In this document: in pieces, positions 11,555 through 22,718 of the stretch | Layout: every line of letters starts with the position of its first letter | Numbering within the stretch: position 1 is the stretch's first letter | NCBI GenBank assembly: GCA_047967505.1 | Contig: CM106540.1 | Reading direction: 5' to 3' (one strand) | DNA: 64,000 nt | Origin: Dipteris shenzhenensis | Taxonomy: Eukaryota > Polypodiophyta > Polypodiopsida > Gleicheniales | Program-made: the position numbers and the translations under genes | Notes under the pieces: generated by a model | What the model saw: the letters and a program-made list of their open reading frames with translations, nothing else | The model's database searches: none | What the model was told of the DNA's origin: nothing

Positions 11555-12555
11555 GTGCCACGCTGGAGCTGCATCCCATCTGACCTGTGCTCAATTTCAA
11601 GGTTGAGTTAGGGGTGTAACCCAAACCTTGTTCCGTGGGAGAGGCTGCACATTGGATAGCAGAGCCACGCTCGAGTGGCGCCCGCACAGAATTCACCGAG
11701 TTGTAGACTAGTCCCGTGCTATATCAAATGCAATGGAAGCAATGAAGCCTATCTAGCTCGCAATCCACAAGCTGGTTTTGTTAAAGGGCCACTCATGGGA
11801 AGTGCTTATATGGCTTGGTGGACTGTCAAAGGCCACGTCCGCCAAAGCTAGGGTGGACGGTCATGGCTAGATAATAAATACCATACTCCAAATATGCCAA
11901 GTGATGCTACGCCAGTTGGTAAAGGTCTCGAATCCTAGCACGACCCTCGATTGGATTTTCCACTCTCTTGGGCACCACATGAAGGCCGACCGACTTTTTC
12001 TTGAAGCGTCAGGCATGACTCGGATTCCAAGTCACAAATTTGTCGCAGGCAGGTAGCCACATGTGAAGATACTTCTAGTAATGTGTGCATTTTCATTGGC
12101 TTCCACCTTGTCTGCCGACTTACGGGTTGATTGGTGTGAACCCCCTTCAGACCACGACAACACCCAAGCCCCCTTTGGTAGGATGGCCATCATCGTGCCT
12201 TGTTGAGATCGGGCAATATTATAAAGATGATTGTTCATTCATTTGCATCAATCACGTTTAATGCCTGACGACTTCATGTCCATGAATGTTTTTGATTGGT
12301 TGACAAGTGCTTGGGCGGGGCCAAGCTTCTCTATTGTTGGACATGTCATGTGTCGTATCACCTTGCTACAAATCATTCCATGCCCCTTTCGCATAGATGG
12401 CCACTATCCCATCTAAACCATCCCTTAGTTATTTGTGCCATCAAAGGGGGAGGGTTGAGTATGATTCATTGAGCAAAAAGGAAGGGTGATGATTAAAGAT
12501 AATCAAATGTGGATAGGAAAGGAGTGGCTTTGATTGGTGAGCATAGAAGCCAATC
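11555..12555. other. Upstream flank of the proteasome gene, no gene seen
   Basis: About 1 kb between the proteasome promoter and the next LTR. A short stretch near 11911-11950 has words like a tRNA A box and B box but at the wrong spacing. No coding sequence or clear element was recognised. Confidence 0.5.
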
Positions 12556-12559
12556 AAAG

Positions 12560-15500
12560 GGTAAAAGGTTTGCATGGAGCTATCAATGGTCCAACGACGT
12601 GAATGATGGAGGACTTACAAAACACGAGAGATCTTGGTCGTCTAGGAGATGAACAGTTATCTTCTTGTTGGATTTCATGGCGACTGCTTTCGACGAGGGA
12701 GAATGACATTTTAGACATGTCTGGGAGTGAAAGGTCTAGTGGACAAAGGCTAATTAGCTGTGGCTTTTTATACATTCGCTTGACTACACTCTAGTTGGCA
12801 AACAGTTCACTCATTGGCTACAAAGAAACACCACCTATAGAGAGTAATTTGTGATTGGTACAGCAAGGCATCTCTTATTTCCAAACAATCAACAAATTGG
12901 CTAGTTGAGGCACACGATAACAATGGGCATGTTGGATTGTGCGTCAAGTGAAGCATAAGCAATCAAGAAATCAGCCAAGGGTGAAGGAGTTTGTAGTAGA
13001 GGGATAGCATCTCCATTCGAGTTTTGTTTGGGCAATGTTTTCTCCCATATGTTAGGGAAGGCCCTGGTATTCGATTCGGGGATATAGACAAATTAAGGAG
13101 GTATTTGGCAAGGACTTAGCAAAAGTCATGGAAAAAGTCACAATTGCAAGTGGGGAGTTGATGCAAAGTCCAAGAGCCCATTCGAGCTTCCTGGCATCCA
13201 AATGATCTGAGTTCTCTTCTAATCTCCTCAAGGGCTCTCTTGTGAGTCTATGGTTATTGTATTTTGTTTAGTGCTTGTTGCTTGTTGTGGGCAATTATGG
13301 TTCATAGTTTTTTCATTTGTGGTTATTCAAGGTGCTGTCTAAGTGTTGTTTCTTATGAGTTTATGTGAACGTGATATGAACATGTGGCTACAAAGGCACT
13401 TGTGTGTTCGCTCTACCAACTCGTAATTCTTTGGCGCCTCCACATAGGATCAAACTCTGGACCTTCAGTTTACAAAATTGAGCTTTGTTGGTGTCAATTG
13501 TGGCAATTCATGAGCACCATGGCCTAGGATTTCCCTCTATTTCATGGCACTTTGAGAGAGGATGCTAAGAAGTTTATGGGGTAGATCGAGATCACATGTT
13601 TGATCAAGAACCGGCAAGATCCCACTTTCATGTTGCAGATTCTTACTTATTGTCTACAGGATGCAGCAAGGAAGTGGTTTTGAACTTACAAGTTCTCTCA
13701 AGCACCGGTGAACTGCCAATACAGGTGACTTTTGAGCTAGCAAGAGCTGTTGTTTTGCAGTACTATAAGAATGTGGAGGATCCCAATTTGTTGTGACACA
13801 AGATTCAAGATTTCACACAAAAGGGGTCTCTTGACTCTTATGTGCAGTAGTTCAATCAACTATGGGACTGTTGGTGTACATCATTAGGAGATGAGCAGCC
13901 TCCTTCTATGCTTTAGAAGGAGAGGTTTATTACAAGACTAAGAGGGCACACTTTGCATTGAAGCCCGTGCCAACCTTTAAGGAAGTGGTTGAGTTGGCAA
14001 AAGGTAAAGATGGAAGATGGCTCGAATGGAGCAGTTGGGCATGGGGGTGCAGCAGGTACCCAAGGAGTAGGAGTAGCCTACTATTAGTTCTCCAGTCCCA
14101 CAAGTGGTGGTAAGAAGTGTAGAGGATGATGGTTTCTAAAAGGAGATGCATGAAGTAGTGGATATAACCAAGAATCTTAGTCGTAACTTCTTGGCAGGAG
14201 CAGGAAGGAGACAAGGGCAAGGAATTAGATAACCATACCAGAATCAAGAGCATGTTATTTAGAGACAAGGCGAGGGGCAAATTTCAGGTCTAGGTGCATG
14301 CCCATTAAGAGGAGTAAACCCAAGGAGATATGAGCCATATCAGTGCCTTGATTGTGGAGAATGGGGTCATACTCAGCCTAACTGTGACAAGACACTTCAT
14401 AGAGAAGGAGCTATGTTTCCAATGCCAAGTTATTTGATTTTGACATAAAGGTAACAAATAGACCTAGTACAAGTAGACTGACACCTAAAGAGAAAAAGAA
14501 GCAAAAGGTGGGCACCTATATATTTGGAATGGCACAAGAGGATGTGGTCATGAGACAATCAAAAGGAGGCTGGTGTTGTTCTATAAAGCCCTGGTTAAAG
14601 AATGGAAGTGAAGTGCTTTTACAAAGTAGATTGCATGTTATATAACAAAGGGTTGATTACGTTTTCGTCACAAAAAGAAGGATTGTATGGAATATTGAAA
14701 AGGGGGAGGTGGCTAAAGGCTTGCATGGAGCTATTGGTCTAATGACGTGAATGATGGAGAACTTCCAAAATGAGGCCAAGGTGTGCTAAAATGACAGCGT
14801 AATTCTAAAACTGGTTTGCCAGAGTAGACAACTCATTCTGGGTTTGTATGAAGCAAACAGATCTTGGTTGCCTAGAATATGAACAATTATCTTCTTGTTG
14901 GATTTCATGGTGACTGCTTATCGACAAGGGAGAATGGAATTTCAAAACTATCAGGGGGTCTGGTGGATGAAGGACAAGATATGATAGCTAGGAACTTTAG
15001 AGCTATCCAGCCGTGACTTTTTATACATTTGCTTGATTGCACTCTAGTTGGTGAGATAGTTCTAGTTGGAAGGAAACACCACATATAAAGAGCACTTTGT
15101 GATTCAAGGTACCCATAGGATCTAAGGGTTTCTCTTATTTCCAGAAGGCACACGATAACATTGAGCATGTTGGATTGGGGAGGTTGCTACCACTATCCAT
15201 AGTTCTAAATCCTAGCAAAGCTTCCTGTCATCCCCATTGCAAAAGTATTGGGGTCATGAGATTAGGAAGCCACATACAGCTCCTTGCAAGGTCATGGTCA
15301 AGGGTGGATCTGTCACAATCAAGTTGGTGCCAACACCTCGAGGCTCTAGATTTGTGATTCCTACATTCCGTTATCGTAGCCAGCAAGGATCTCCTTTGTT
15401 TTGAAGGCAGCTATCATGAGCTTGTAGCAACACAAGCATAAGCAATCAAGAAATCGGCCAAGGGTGAAGGTGGTCATAGTAGAGGGAGATCGTCTCCATG

Positions 15501-15920
15501 TGAGTTTTGTATGGGCAGTGTTCTTTCACCACATGTTAGGTAAGTCTTGGCTATCAATTTTGGGGTATAGATAGATTAAGGAGGAGTATCAATGCTAGGG
15601 ACTTAGCAAAGATCATGAAGATAGTCACAAGGGCAAGTGGGGAGTTGATGCAAAGCCCAGGGCCCATCCGAGCTACCTAGCATCCAATTGATCTATCCAG
15701 TAGCAAGTTCTCTCCTAATCTTGTAGAGATCTCTTGTGAGTCTATGGCTATTGTATTTTTTCAGTGGTTGTTGCATATTGTGGGTAGTTATTGGTTCATG
15801 GTGTTTTGATTTATTGTTATTCAAGGTATTGTCAGAGTGTTGTTTCTTTTGAGTTTATGTGTACAAGATATGAAGCGGCGGCTATAAAATCATTTGTGTG
15901 TTTGCTCTACTAACTCATCA
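12560..15920 (+). mobile_element. Deleted Ty3/gypsy-like element: LTR, gag, LTR
   Basis: Two related blocks flank a gag remnant. The left block (about 12560-13425) and right block (about 14705-15920) share ordered sequence, such as TCTTCTTGTTGGATTTCATG, GCATAAGCAATCAAGAAATC and GGTTATTCAAGG-type ends. The left ends just before TTTGGCGCC at 13430, a primer-binding-site-like start; the right is preceded by the purine tract AAAAGGGGGAGG. The right copy has about 85 bp and about 250 bp not present in the left. No protease, RT or integrase lies between, so the element cannot replicate alone. Outer boundaries are approximate. Confidence 0.6.
13490..14460 (+). pseudogene. Ty3/gypsy gag remnant with zinc knuckle
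   Basis: Translation across several stops gives a gypsy-type gag: an FHGTLREDAKKF-like start near 13540, LQDAARKWF near 13660, then GSLDSYVQ and LGDEQPPSML segments near 13830-13915. A CCHC zinc knuckle (C-x2-C-x4-H-x4-C, reading CLDCGEWGHTQPNC) lies near 14345-14390. Premature stops and frameshifts occur throughout, so no protein is expected. It lies between the two LTR blocks. Confidence 0.75.
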
Positions 15921-16285
15921 ATGTATTTTAGGACCCTGTTAACCCTGTAGCAACAAGGGCTAGAAGTGTAGTCTAGGACAACAACGATGAGAGCATTGTG
16001 TGTGGAGTAGTGGCAAAGCTCCGCTAGTAATATACTGAGTCTGAAAGATGGTATGGTGAATATTAAAGGATGAGGATAGCCAAAATCCTCTTTAGAAAAG
16101 ACCCAATCAAGGTGACCAACACCCTCAGAACCTGCACTTGGGAAAATCAGTGACAACATTTTGGCGCTGCTGCTGCTAGGGAGGAAGATCATTAAGCACA
16201 TGGAGTTGGAGTGTCTCTTGCTCTTGAGCATCCAGTTCTGCTTTGGTGTTCACAAGTCTCTCCCTTGACGCCATGCATTCCTTCT

Positions 16286-16657
16286 CTAGTGCTTGAATTT
16301 GATGTTTACCTTTTTGAGGCTATTCTGCAACTCATTGTTTGTGTCTAATGTGGCATGGAGTTGATTCTCTTTGAGTAGTAATATTTCATTTAAGTGCACC
16401 ATTTCCTTCTTGATATCATCACAAGTGACTTGCATTTGGGAGAGGGATAACTTGACCTCTTGCTTTTTGTTCAAGGAATCAAACAACTGTAGGTGTTTTT
16501 CTTGGAGAGAAACGGTGGCTTGTTGGGTATCCTTTCTACTTTCTGCTAGAGCATTTTGTGCAAGGAGTTGTTGCTGCATTTGTTCTGCCATGCTTTCCTT
16601 GAGCTTATGAATTTCAGTCTCGACACTTTGCAACTTAGTTTGGAGTGATGGGAGCAT
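16286..16657 (-). CDS. Coiled-coil ORF, unassigned, probably from a retroelement
   Basis: A 123-aa open frame rich in Gln, Leu, Lys and Glu with heptad-like spacing (for example LQTKLQSVETEIHKLKES), predicted by eye to form a coiled coil. It opens with ATG. Upstream on the same strand (16690-17400) broken frames continue with similar composition, so it may be part of a longer decayed protein. It lies between an LTR block and a minus-strand gypsy pol, so an element-borne extra ORF is my best guess. I do not recognise the family. Confidence 0.35.
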   Translation of the reverse strand: MLPSLQTKLQSVETEIHKLKESMAEQMQQQLLAQNALAESRKDTQQATVSLQEKHLQLFDSLNKKQEVKLSLSQMQVTCDDIKKEMVHLNEILLLKENQLHATLDTNNELQNSLKKVNIKFKH

Positions 16658-17013
16658 CTACCTTTCCATTTCTTTTTCCTACTCATCTGACACCATGGTA
16701 GCAAATAATTGAGACCATTGTTGTAACTGTTAATTGTGATGCTGTATGATCTAGAATGTGCTATGGCCTTGCTTGTATTGGACATACAATTGTGTTGCAT
16801 GGTGCCACTAGAGACATTTAGGGGTTGTGACTCTAGAGTCATGGATTCTTCAACGTTGGTGACTTGTGATTATGAAGAGGCATGCTATTTGGCTCATTTA
16901 TGTGGCATGGTCTCCTCTTGGATTTCCACGCTCGAGTCCATCTGTTGCTGTAGCAATACTAAACTAAGTTGCATGATTCTTTGGTAGAGTTCCACATTGT
17001 CATTCTCTAGAAT

Positions 17014-17490
17014 CTAATCGAATTGTTGCCCATCCATGTTATTCTCATTGAGAGTAGGTGGAGGCTCTAATTCCCATTCTGGCAATAATATCAATGTTTC
17101 AAACTCCTCTATATCTTGTGTTGAGAGAGGTGTAGAGTCTTCCTCTTGCTCTATTGCAAACTCAATTATTATGGCGAATAGATGGGCAATGTAGCCTTTG
17201 CCATTATGTGTAGTGGATACATAATTGGTTAGCATCAAGGATATGTGTTGAGCCCAGTCTTGTAGCTTTTCTCGATAAAGGAGTGTAAGGGTTTTTATAG
17301 ACATATAATTTTTTCTCACTCCTGTATGATTGAATATGTCAACCAAAAACTTAGTTGCCTCTTTGCATATGGGATCCAGAATCATATCATGGCGTATTCC
17401 CCCACTCTGTGACTTTGTATTAGGTGGAAATAAATCATGAATCTCAGAGAATCTTACATCTAAATGTTTCTTTGGATATTCTTCTTGTGC
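17014..17490 (-). CDS. Unrecognised ORF upstream of the coiled-coil ORF
   Basis: An open frame of 123 aa from 17385, with an open extension upstream to about 17490 (reading ...FSEIHDLFPPNTKSQ...). The middle is hydrophobic and helical, the end acidic (EQEEDSTPLSTQDIEEF). It is collinear with the coiled-coil ORF at 16286-16657 and ends 357 bp before it. No domain recognised. It could be a 3' accessory ORF of the minus-strand gypsy element or gag of a different element. Confidence 0.3.
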   Translation of the reverse strand, partial: AQEEYPKKHLDVRFSEIHDLFPPNTKSQSGGIRHDMILDPICKEATKFLVDIFNHTGVRKNYMSIKTLTLLYREKLQDWAQHISLMLTNYVSTTHNGKGYIAHLFAIIIEFAIEQEEDSTPLSTQDIEEFETLILLPEWELEPPPTLNENNMDGQQFD

Positions 17491-19019
17491 CTCTGGAAAT
17501 GAGAAAGCTTCCTACATAGTGGATCTACTGACGTAGATTTGTAAGGGCTTTTCTTTATATGTTACTATCTGCTTTTATGTGATGTTATGAATTGACAAAT
17601 GTATTCTATCATAGTAGGTGTTGGTAAGAAGTATTTTAGCTTCTCAAAAAGACTTCCTAGACCCTTTGACTGCAAGAAGTTATTTGCATCAGGTGACATG
17701 GCAAACGTTGAGACTCATGGCCATACAAGCTGTATTGTTTCAGGATTGTTTCATGTGTTGCTAGCTCTTTGTTGGTTTGGTCATCAAGGTGTTATGCATC
17801 TGCATCCTGCATAGTCAATTGCTCTACCTTGTTTTCTCCTGACTCTAGGGTCCTTAGTTTCTCTGGCATATCTTCTTGGCATGTTGCATTTATTTGCTCA
17901 TTAGTATCATTGTCTAGAACCACTAGCCATGGTCTTTTTGGTGCTGACCTCTGGGTTGGTGATTCTGGATCTTGTCCTTCTTCAAGTTGGTGATTTGAGC
18001 AGGGCTATTGAGGTTGAGGTTTGGGCCGTTTGGCATGGTGTTGCTTTGTCGATGGAGTTGTAGGCCTTTTTCCCATCTTATTAGAATGTCTTCACCCTGG
18101 CATTTCACACATGAATCAGATTGCAGTTTGACAGTACCAATATAGTGCCATTTGCTAAGAGTGCCTGTTTCTTTTGTAAGTGGCTAATGCATTTTACTCT
18201 CTTTGTGATGAGGGTGGTGCCGTGTGTGTGGATCAAAGCAAGCATCTCTTGGGGATTTTATTTGTGCAATTTATTCATGGTGCTTGAAATGTGGTGTGCT
18301 ATGCAATACTAGTGAGGCAGGAATTCTTGCTTTATGCTTAATTTGCTAAGGGGATCATAGGGCAACTAGGACTTAGTTATCACCTCTAAGCCCTAGGTTG
18401 AAATTGATTGAAACTACCTATATGTGTGAAGTTGTACATATGCTAGTGAGTGCTTGTGATACAATCTAGTCCTAACTATGGAAGACTTGGGGCCCCCAAA
18501 TCTTCATTATTATCGGGGATGGATTGCATGTTGATGTAGTAGTGCCTCAGTCCGCTCCCGTTTATTGTTGTTATGAATTGGATTCCATCCATTGTTTCTA
18601 GCAGCACAGCTTTGATGGGGTTCATTTTTTTAACTCTATAAGGTCCTTGACCTAGAACTTTGAGCTTGCCCTTATGGAGTTTGGTATTGTATAGCGAAAC
18701 CAGGTCACCTTCTTTGATGTCTCTCTCTTTGAGGTTTCTGTCAAACCTTGCATTCCTTCTTCGTTTTCTGTTATCATGGCATGGCAGGCAAATAATCTGG
18801 TCTCTGTATGCTTCTCCAATTGGTAGAGTCTTTCTTTCAACGATGCATGATCTCCCATATGTTCTTGTACTGCTATACGTAGGTTTGGTATTACAAGTTC
18901 CAGTGGAACTATAGCTTCAAGGCCATACACCAATTGAAAAAGTGTATTTCTTGTCTTGACCTTGAGTATGGTTCGGTATGCCCATAAGGCTGCATTTAGT
19001 TTCTCTGCCAAATCAGAAT

Positions 19020-19370
19020 GCTTACAAAGCATTCTGGCTGTCAGTGTAGACAATAGTGGAGGATGTCTGACGTATACCAAGATCTGTAAGTAACTGTTGA
19101 AGCCAACACACTCTACTGTAGCGATGAAAGTTGCCCTGTACTCAGCCTCATAGCTAGATGTGGCAACTGTTGGTTGCTTCTTGCTGAGCTTGCCAAGAAA
19201 AAAACAATTGCCAGTATGTGACACTCTGGTGTCGGAACATCCTGCCTAGTCACTATCAGTGTCAGCATGCATGGTAAGTGAACCCTGATCACCATAGAAG
19301 AGGGCTAAATCCTTAGTGCCTTTGAGATATCCGAAGACTCTACAACCTTGATGAGGACAATGCATAATAT
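19020..19370 (-). mobile_element. Ty1/copia RNase H fragment inside the gypsy integrase
   Basis: Between the gypsy integrase core and its C-terminal part lies copia-type RNase H: RVFGYLKGTKDLALFYG, then [18 protein letters not shown] and IVYTDSQNAL across small frameshifts. Copia and gypsy RNase H are clearly different, and this piece interrupts an otherwise collinear gypsy integrase. As a result an open frame at 18652-19224 reads from copia RNase H into gypsy integrase. No target-site duplication was found. Confidence 0.75.
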
Positions 19371-19459
19371 TTTGTTGGTAGATTCAGCTTGTCCATTCCC
19401 TTGGGGGTAGTAAGGTGTGCTCTTTCTGTGGATCACCATAAAGCCAGACAAGAGTTCTT

Positions 19460-19608
19460 TTTTTTTTGCAAAAAGAGACTTCTATTAAGTATTAAAGAAA
19501 ACCGTTAGAGCAAGCTCCATATAGGATACACCATGCAATGCATGAAAAGCTCAAGAGCCAAAAAGAAAGGATTGTGCTGGCTGATAGTGCCATCTCAATC
19601 CAGTCCAA
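19460..19608 (-). mobile_element. LINE 3' end with poly-A tail and 12-bp target duplication
   Basis: A 149-bp insert splits the gypsy integrase frame. It is flanked by ACAAGAGTTCTT at 19448-19459 and 19609-19620. Read on the minus strand it ends in TTTAATACTTAATAGAAGTC followed by TTTTTGC and a run of A, the usual look of a plant LINE 3' terminus. Removing it restores the gypsy frame exactly (QELL joined to SGFMVIHRKS). It is a 5'-truncated target-primed insertion. Confidence 0.85.
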
Positions 19609-21129
19609 ACAAGAGTTCTTGAATGACCTCACTGACAAAATGTGTGCCTCTATCTGACACAATTTCAATGGGACATCCAAATCGGGTGATCACATTCTTG
19701 TACAAGAACCTTGCTGTGCTTTTGGCATTTGCCTTTCTAGCTTCTTTAGCTTCAGCCCATTTGGTAAAGTAATCAATGGCCACAATGATGTAGCATGCCT
19801 ATATTCCCTTTACTACTGGATGGATGGGACCCACAAAATCAATCCCCCATTTTTCAAATGGTTGTTGTGCAATGACTATCATTAGGGGATTGAAGTCGTG
19901 TTGTGGTTTAGTAGTCTGTTGGCATACATCACAGTTTTTGACATATTCATAGGCATCTACCAAAAGTGTTGTCCACCAGTATCTGATGAGGACTTTTCCT
20001 ATTTTTGCTCCCCTTGGAAATGTCCACTCACAATGCCTTTATGGGCTTCACTAAGGATTGGCATGATCTCATGTGGCATTACACATCCCCTTAAAACCTG
20101 GTCCTTGCCCATCTTGTATAGTTGCCTTGCAATGAGTTGATAGGGTGCAACTTTTAGAATTAGTTTTTTGGCATTCACTGCTGTCATTTCAAGAGGGGGT
20201 CTTCCTGCCATTAAATACCAATGATGTCTACACACCAGTTAGGCACAATGTCTATTTGAAATAATGTGGCATCTAGTAGGTCATCTTCTATTCCTTTCGG
20301 CTCTTCTCCTATCCTTAATCGTGACATGTGATCGGCAATGAAATGTTGAGCTCCTTTTCTCACCATGATTTTAAAATTGAATTCTTGTAGCAGTAGAAGT
20401 CTTCGAGTGATCCGGCCTATGGTACATGGCCGATTCACAAGATATAATAAGGGTTAATGATCTGTTAGAAGATAAAGTCAGTAGCCAATAGATAATGTCA
20501 AAATTTCTTCACGTTGTAGATCATTGCCAAGGTTTCTCTTTCTATTGTGGTGTATTTCACCTCTGCATCATTTAGTTGTCTGCTTGCAAAGTATACTGGT
20601 TAGTCTTTGTTGTGTTTGCCAGGTTGACATAACACACTCCCTACTTCATAATTGGAACCATCAATATGTACATGAAATTCTATGTCCCAATTTGGTGCCA
20701 TTAGAACAGGGGTTGTGAACAATCTCCACTTGAGGGTTTTGAATGCTTGTTTGCATTCGTCTGTCCAAATGAAGTTGACTAGGAGCCTATATAGGGGTCT
20801 TGGAATCAGGCATACCTCAATATGAACCTTTTATAGTATCCGGCATGGCCCATGAAGACTTGGACTCCCTTGGCATTTAATAGGGGAGGAAGTTCCATAC
20901 TAATCTTTATTTTGTCCATGTCAGTTGCAATTCCATGTTGAGAGACTAAGTGTCTCAAGACTACTCTATGTGTGACCAAGAATTGGCATTTTAGAGGATT
21001 CAAAGAGATTCCATACTCCCTGCATTTTTTTAGTACTTCTTCAAGTCATTTCAAGTGATCCTTTTTTCCTCAGTGTACACAAAACTCGTCGAGGAAGACT
21101 TGTAGGAACTTGTTGAGAAATTCCTTGAG

Positions 21130-21614
21130 GAAGACTTGTAGGAACTAGTACACACCTGACTAGCACCGACCCTTAGGGCTAACTAGTATGCGCCTGACTA
21201 GCACCTAACTAGCACCAGCCCTTAGGTCACTACGCTGCATCGGGTGCCACACCATGCACATGGCCTCACTGAGGACCATGTCGCACACACAATTGCCACA
21301 AGTGCCACATCGCATATGCGCACAGTTGTTGTTGAGCACCGCTCCATTTTGCCACTAGGGAGTGTAACATGCGCGCACCATGTCGTGTCGCACACCATGT
21401 CGTGTTGCAAATGCACACGGGTGTCATCGAGCATCGTGCCATCCCACCATCAATCACTGTGCCATACACACATGCAAGTGGTGTGCCATTTCACCACCGT
21501 CGCATGCACATAGCCTTGGGTGTCGCCTCCCTGCCACTGCCATCTCGCACCGCGTGCCCCCCCAAGCTCCCAAAAAAAAGAGAGCAAAAAAGGTAACCCT
21601 TACCGTAACCTTAT
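21130..21614. other. GC-richer spacer, no gene seen
   Basis: Starts with a local repeat of GAGGAAGACTTGTAGGAACT (near 21090 and 21128) and of CTGACTAGCACC (near 21166 and 21199). Contains many CACACC/CATGTC words but no recognisable protein. It may be LTR or leader of a further element. Confidence 0.4.
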
Positions 21615-22718
21615 TGTTGCCTCTATGCCAACATGGTAGCACAGAATGTCTGTGTAGAGTAGCCGCAAAGCTCCTCTTGTACTTGCATAAGGCTAGGAAT
21701 AAAATCCCTCTTAGGAATCCAACTTGCATGTTCTATATGCGAGTTCTACATACGATGCCTACATGCAACATGCAACTCCTACATGCACGTTCTACATGCA
21801 ACATCCGAGTTCTACATGCAACATGCGAGTTCTACATGCAATTCCTACATGCATGTTCTACATGCAACTCCTACATGCAACTTCTATATGCAAGTTCTAC
21901 ACGTAGAGAGAGAATGTCTTACAATTCCTACATGCAGAGAGGGAAGCTCTCCAACTTGTATAAATACCCAATAATGGAATGAAGCCCACACTCTTTGGGT
22001 CATTGTGTTGAGTTCTACTTTGGTATTCCAAGCAATTGTCTCAAGTGTCCATGCTTCCTTGCACTCCACGTCCAAAAGCATGACCTAACCTTCCAACTCC
22101 TCCTCCCCTCTCCTCCAACCTTGCAACCCATCCTCTCCCACTCCTCCTCCCCCCTCCTCCTCCTCCTCCTCCTCCTCCTCCCTCCTCCTCCACCATTCTC
22201 CTTCCTTCTCCTCTCTCTTCTTTCCCCCCATGCTCTTACACCTTCTTCCTCTCCCACTCCTATGCTCCCCCTAAATCCTTAGTTCCTCAACCCTTGATCT
22301 CCATGATCTACGAGGGAGATGAGTTCTCCACCATGTACTCTACCCTAGACCTTGGATCCTCCTTCTAACCCTTGAACCTCTTCTAAACTATGGAACCTCT
22401 CTTTGAACCTTGGAACCTCCTTCTAAGCCTTGATCCTCCCTCTAACCCTTAAACTCCTCCTAAACCCTTCAACCCCTAATGAAGGCGAAAGCCTTCATTA
22501 CTCCAACCATGATGATGCACGTTCCTTTCACACATGCATGCACTATGTTTGCTTACCACACTTAAGCCAATGTCTCTCATTGGAATATGACCTGAGGTCC
22601 TGAGCTCTACACTTATACTACAAACACCGATATATATGTAGGTGACAAAATTCCTCCGAACCCTGCATACTGAGAATAACCCTACTCTTCCTATGGAAGC
22701 CGTGGGAAAAAGCCAACA
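21615..22718 (+). repeat. LTR-A, 5' LTR of a Ty3/gypsy (Tat/Athila-like) element
   Basis: Begins TGTTGCCTCTATGCC and ends GCCAACA, directly before TTTGGTGCCGCCACC, a primer-binding-site match for this gypsy group. It is 1104 bp. It shares order and sequence with LTR-B (26199-27161) and with LTR-C on the minus strand (33778-34938): ATGCCAACATGG start, an array of CATGCA words (21720-21905), a CTCC-rich tract (22095-22240), repeated CTTGGATCCTCCTTCTAACC-type words, and a CCTACTCTTCC end. Confidence 0.85.
21720..21905 (+). repeat. CATGCA (RY-type) array in the U3 of LTR-A
   Basis: About nine CATGCA words are arranged in an irregular tandem array built from TTCTACATGCAACATGC-like units. The homologous arrays are at 26320-26440 (LTR-B) and, on the minus strand, 34600-34830 (LTR-C). 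CATGCA is the core of the RY element recognised by plant B3-domain factors of the ABI3/VP1 group. Whether it drives expression is inference. Confidence 0.6.

Larger units (their letters stand above)
18560..21125 (-). pseudogene. Ty3/gypsy pol: RT end, RNase H, integrase
   Basis: On the minus strand the order is RT C-terminal part (FLDEF catalytic region near 21090, then SLNPLKCQF and a GHAGYYKRFI segment near 20815), RNase H (GRITRRLLLLQEFNFKI near 20390 and a HFIADHMSRL end), the H2C2 zinc region (about 20000-20200), the integrase core (AIDYFTKWAEA near 19775, SDRGTHF near 19640, TPYYPQGNGQAE near 19400) and the C-terminal region with ALWAYRT and FQLVYGLEA near 18930-19000. The RT is cut off near 21.1 kb. 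Frameshifts, stops and two foreign insertions (a LINE tail at 19460-19608 and copia RNase H at about 19020-19370) break the frame. Dead element. Confidence 0.88.

Noticed and set aside
11905-11955. tRNA gene
   Set aside because: A-box- and B-box-like words are present but only about 10 bp apart and no cloverleaf forms.
18652-19224. A novel 190-codon gene
   Set aside because: It is a chance fusion of copia RNase H and gypsy integrase sequence.
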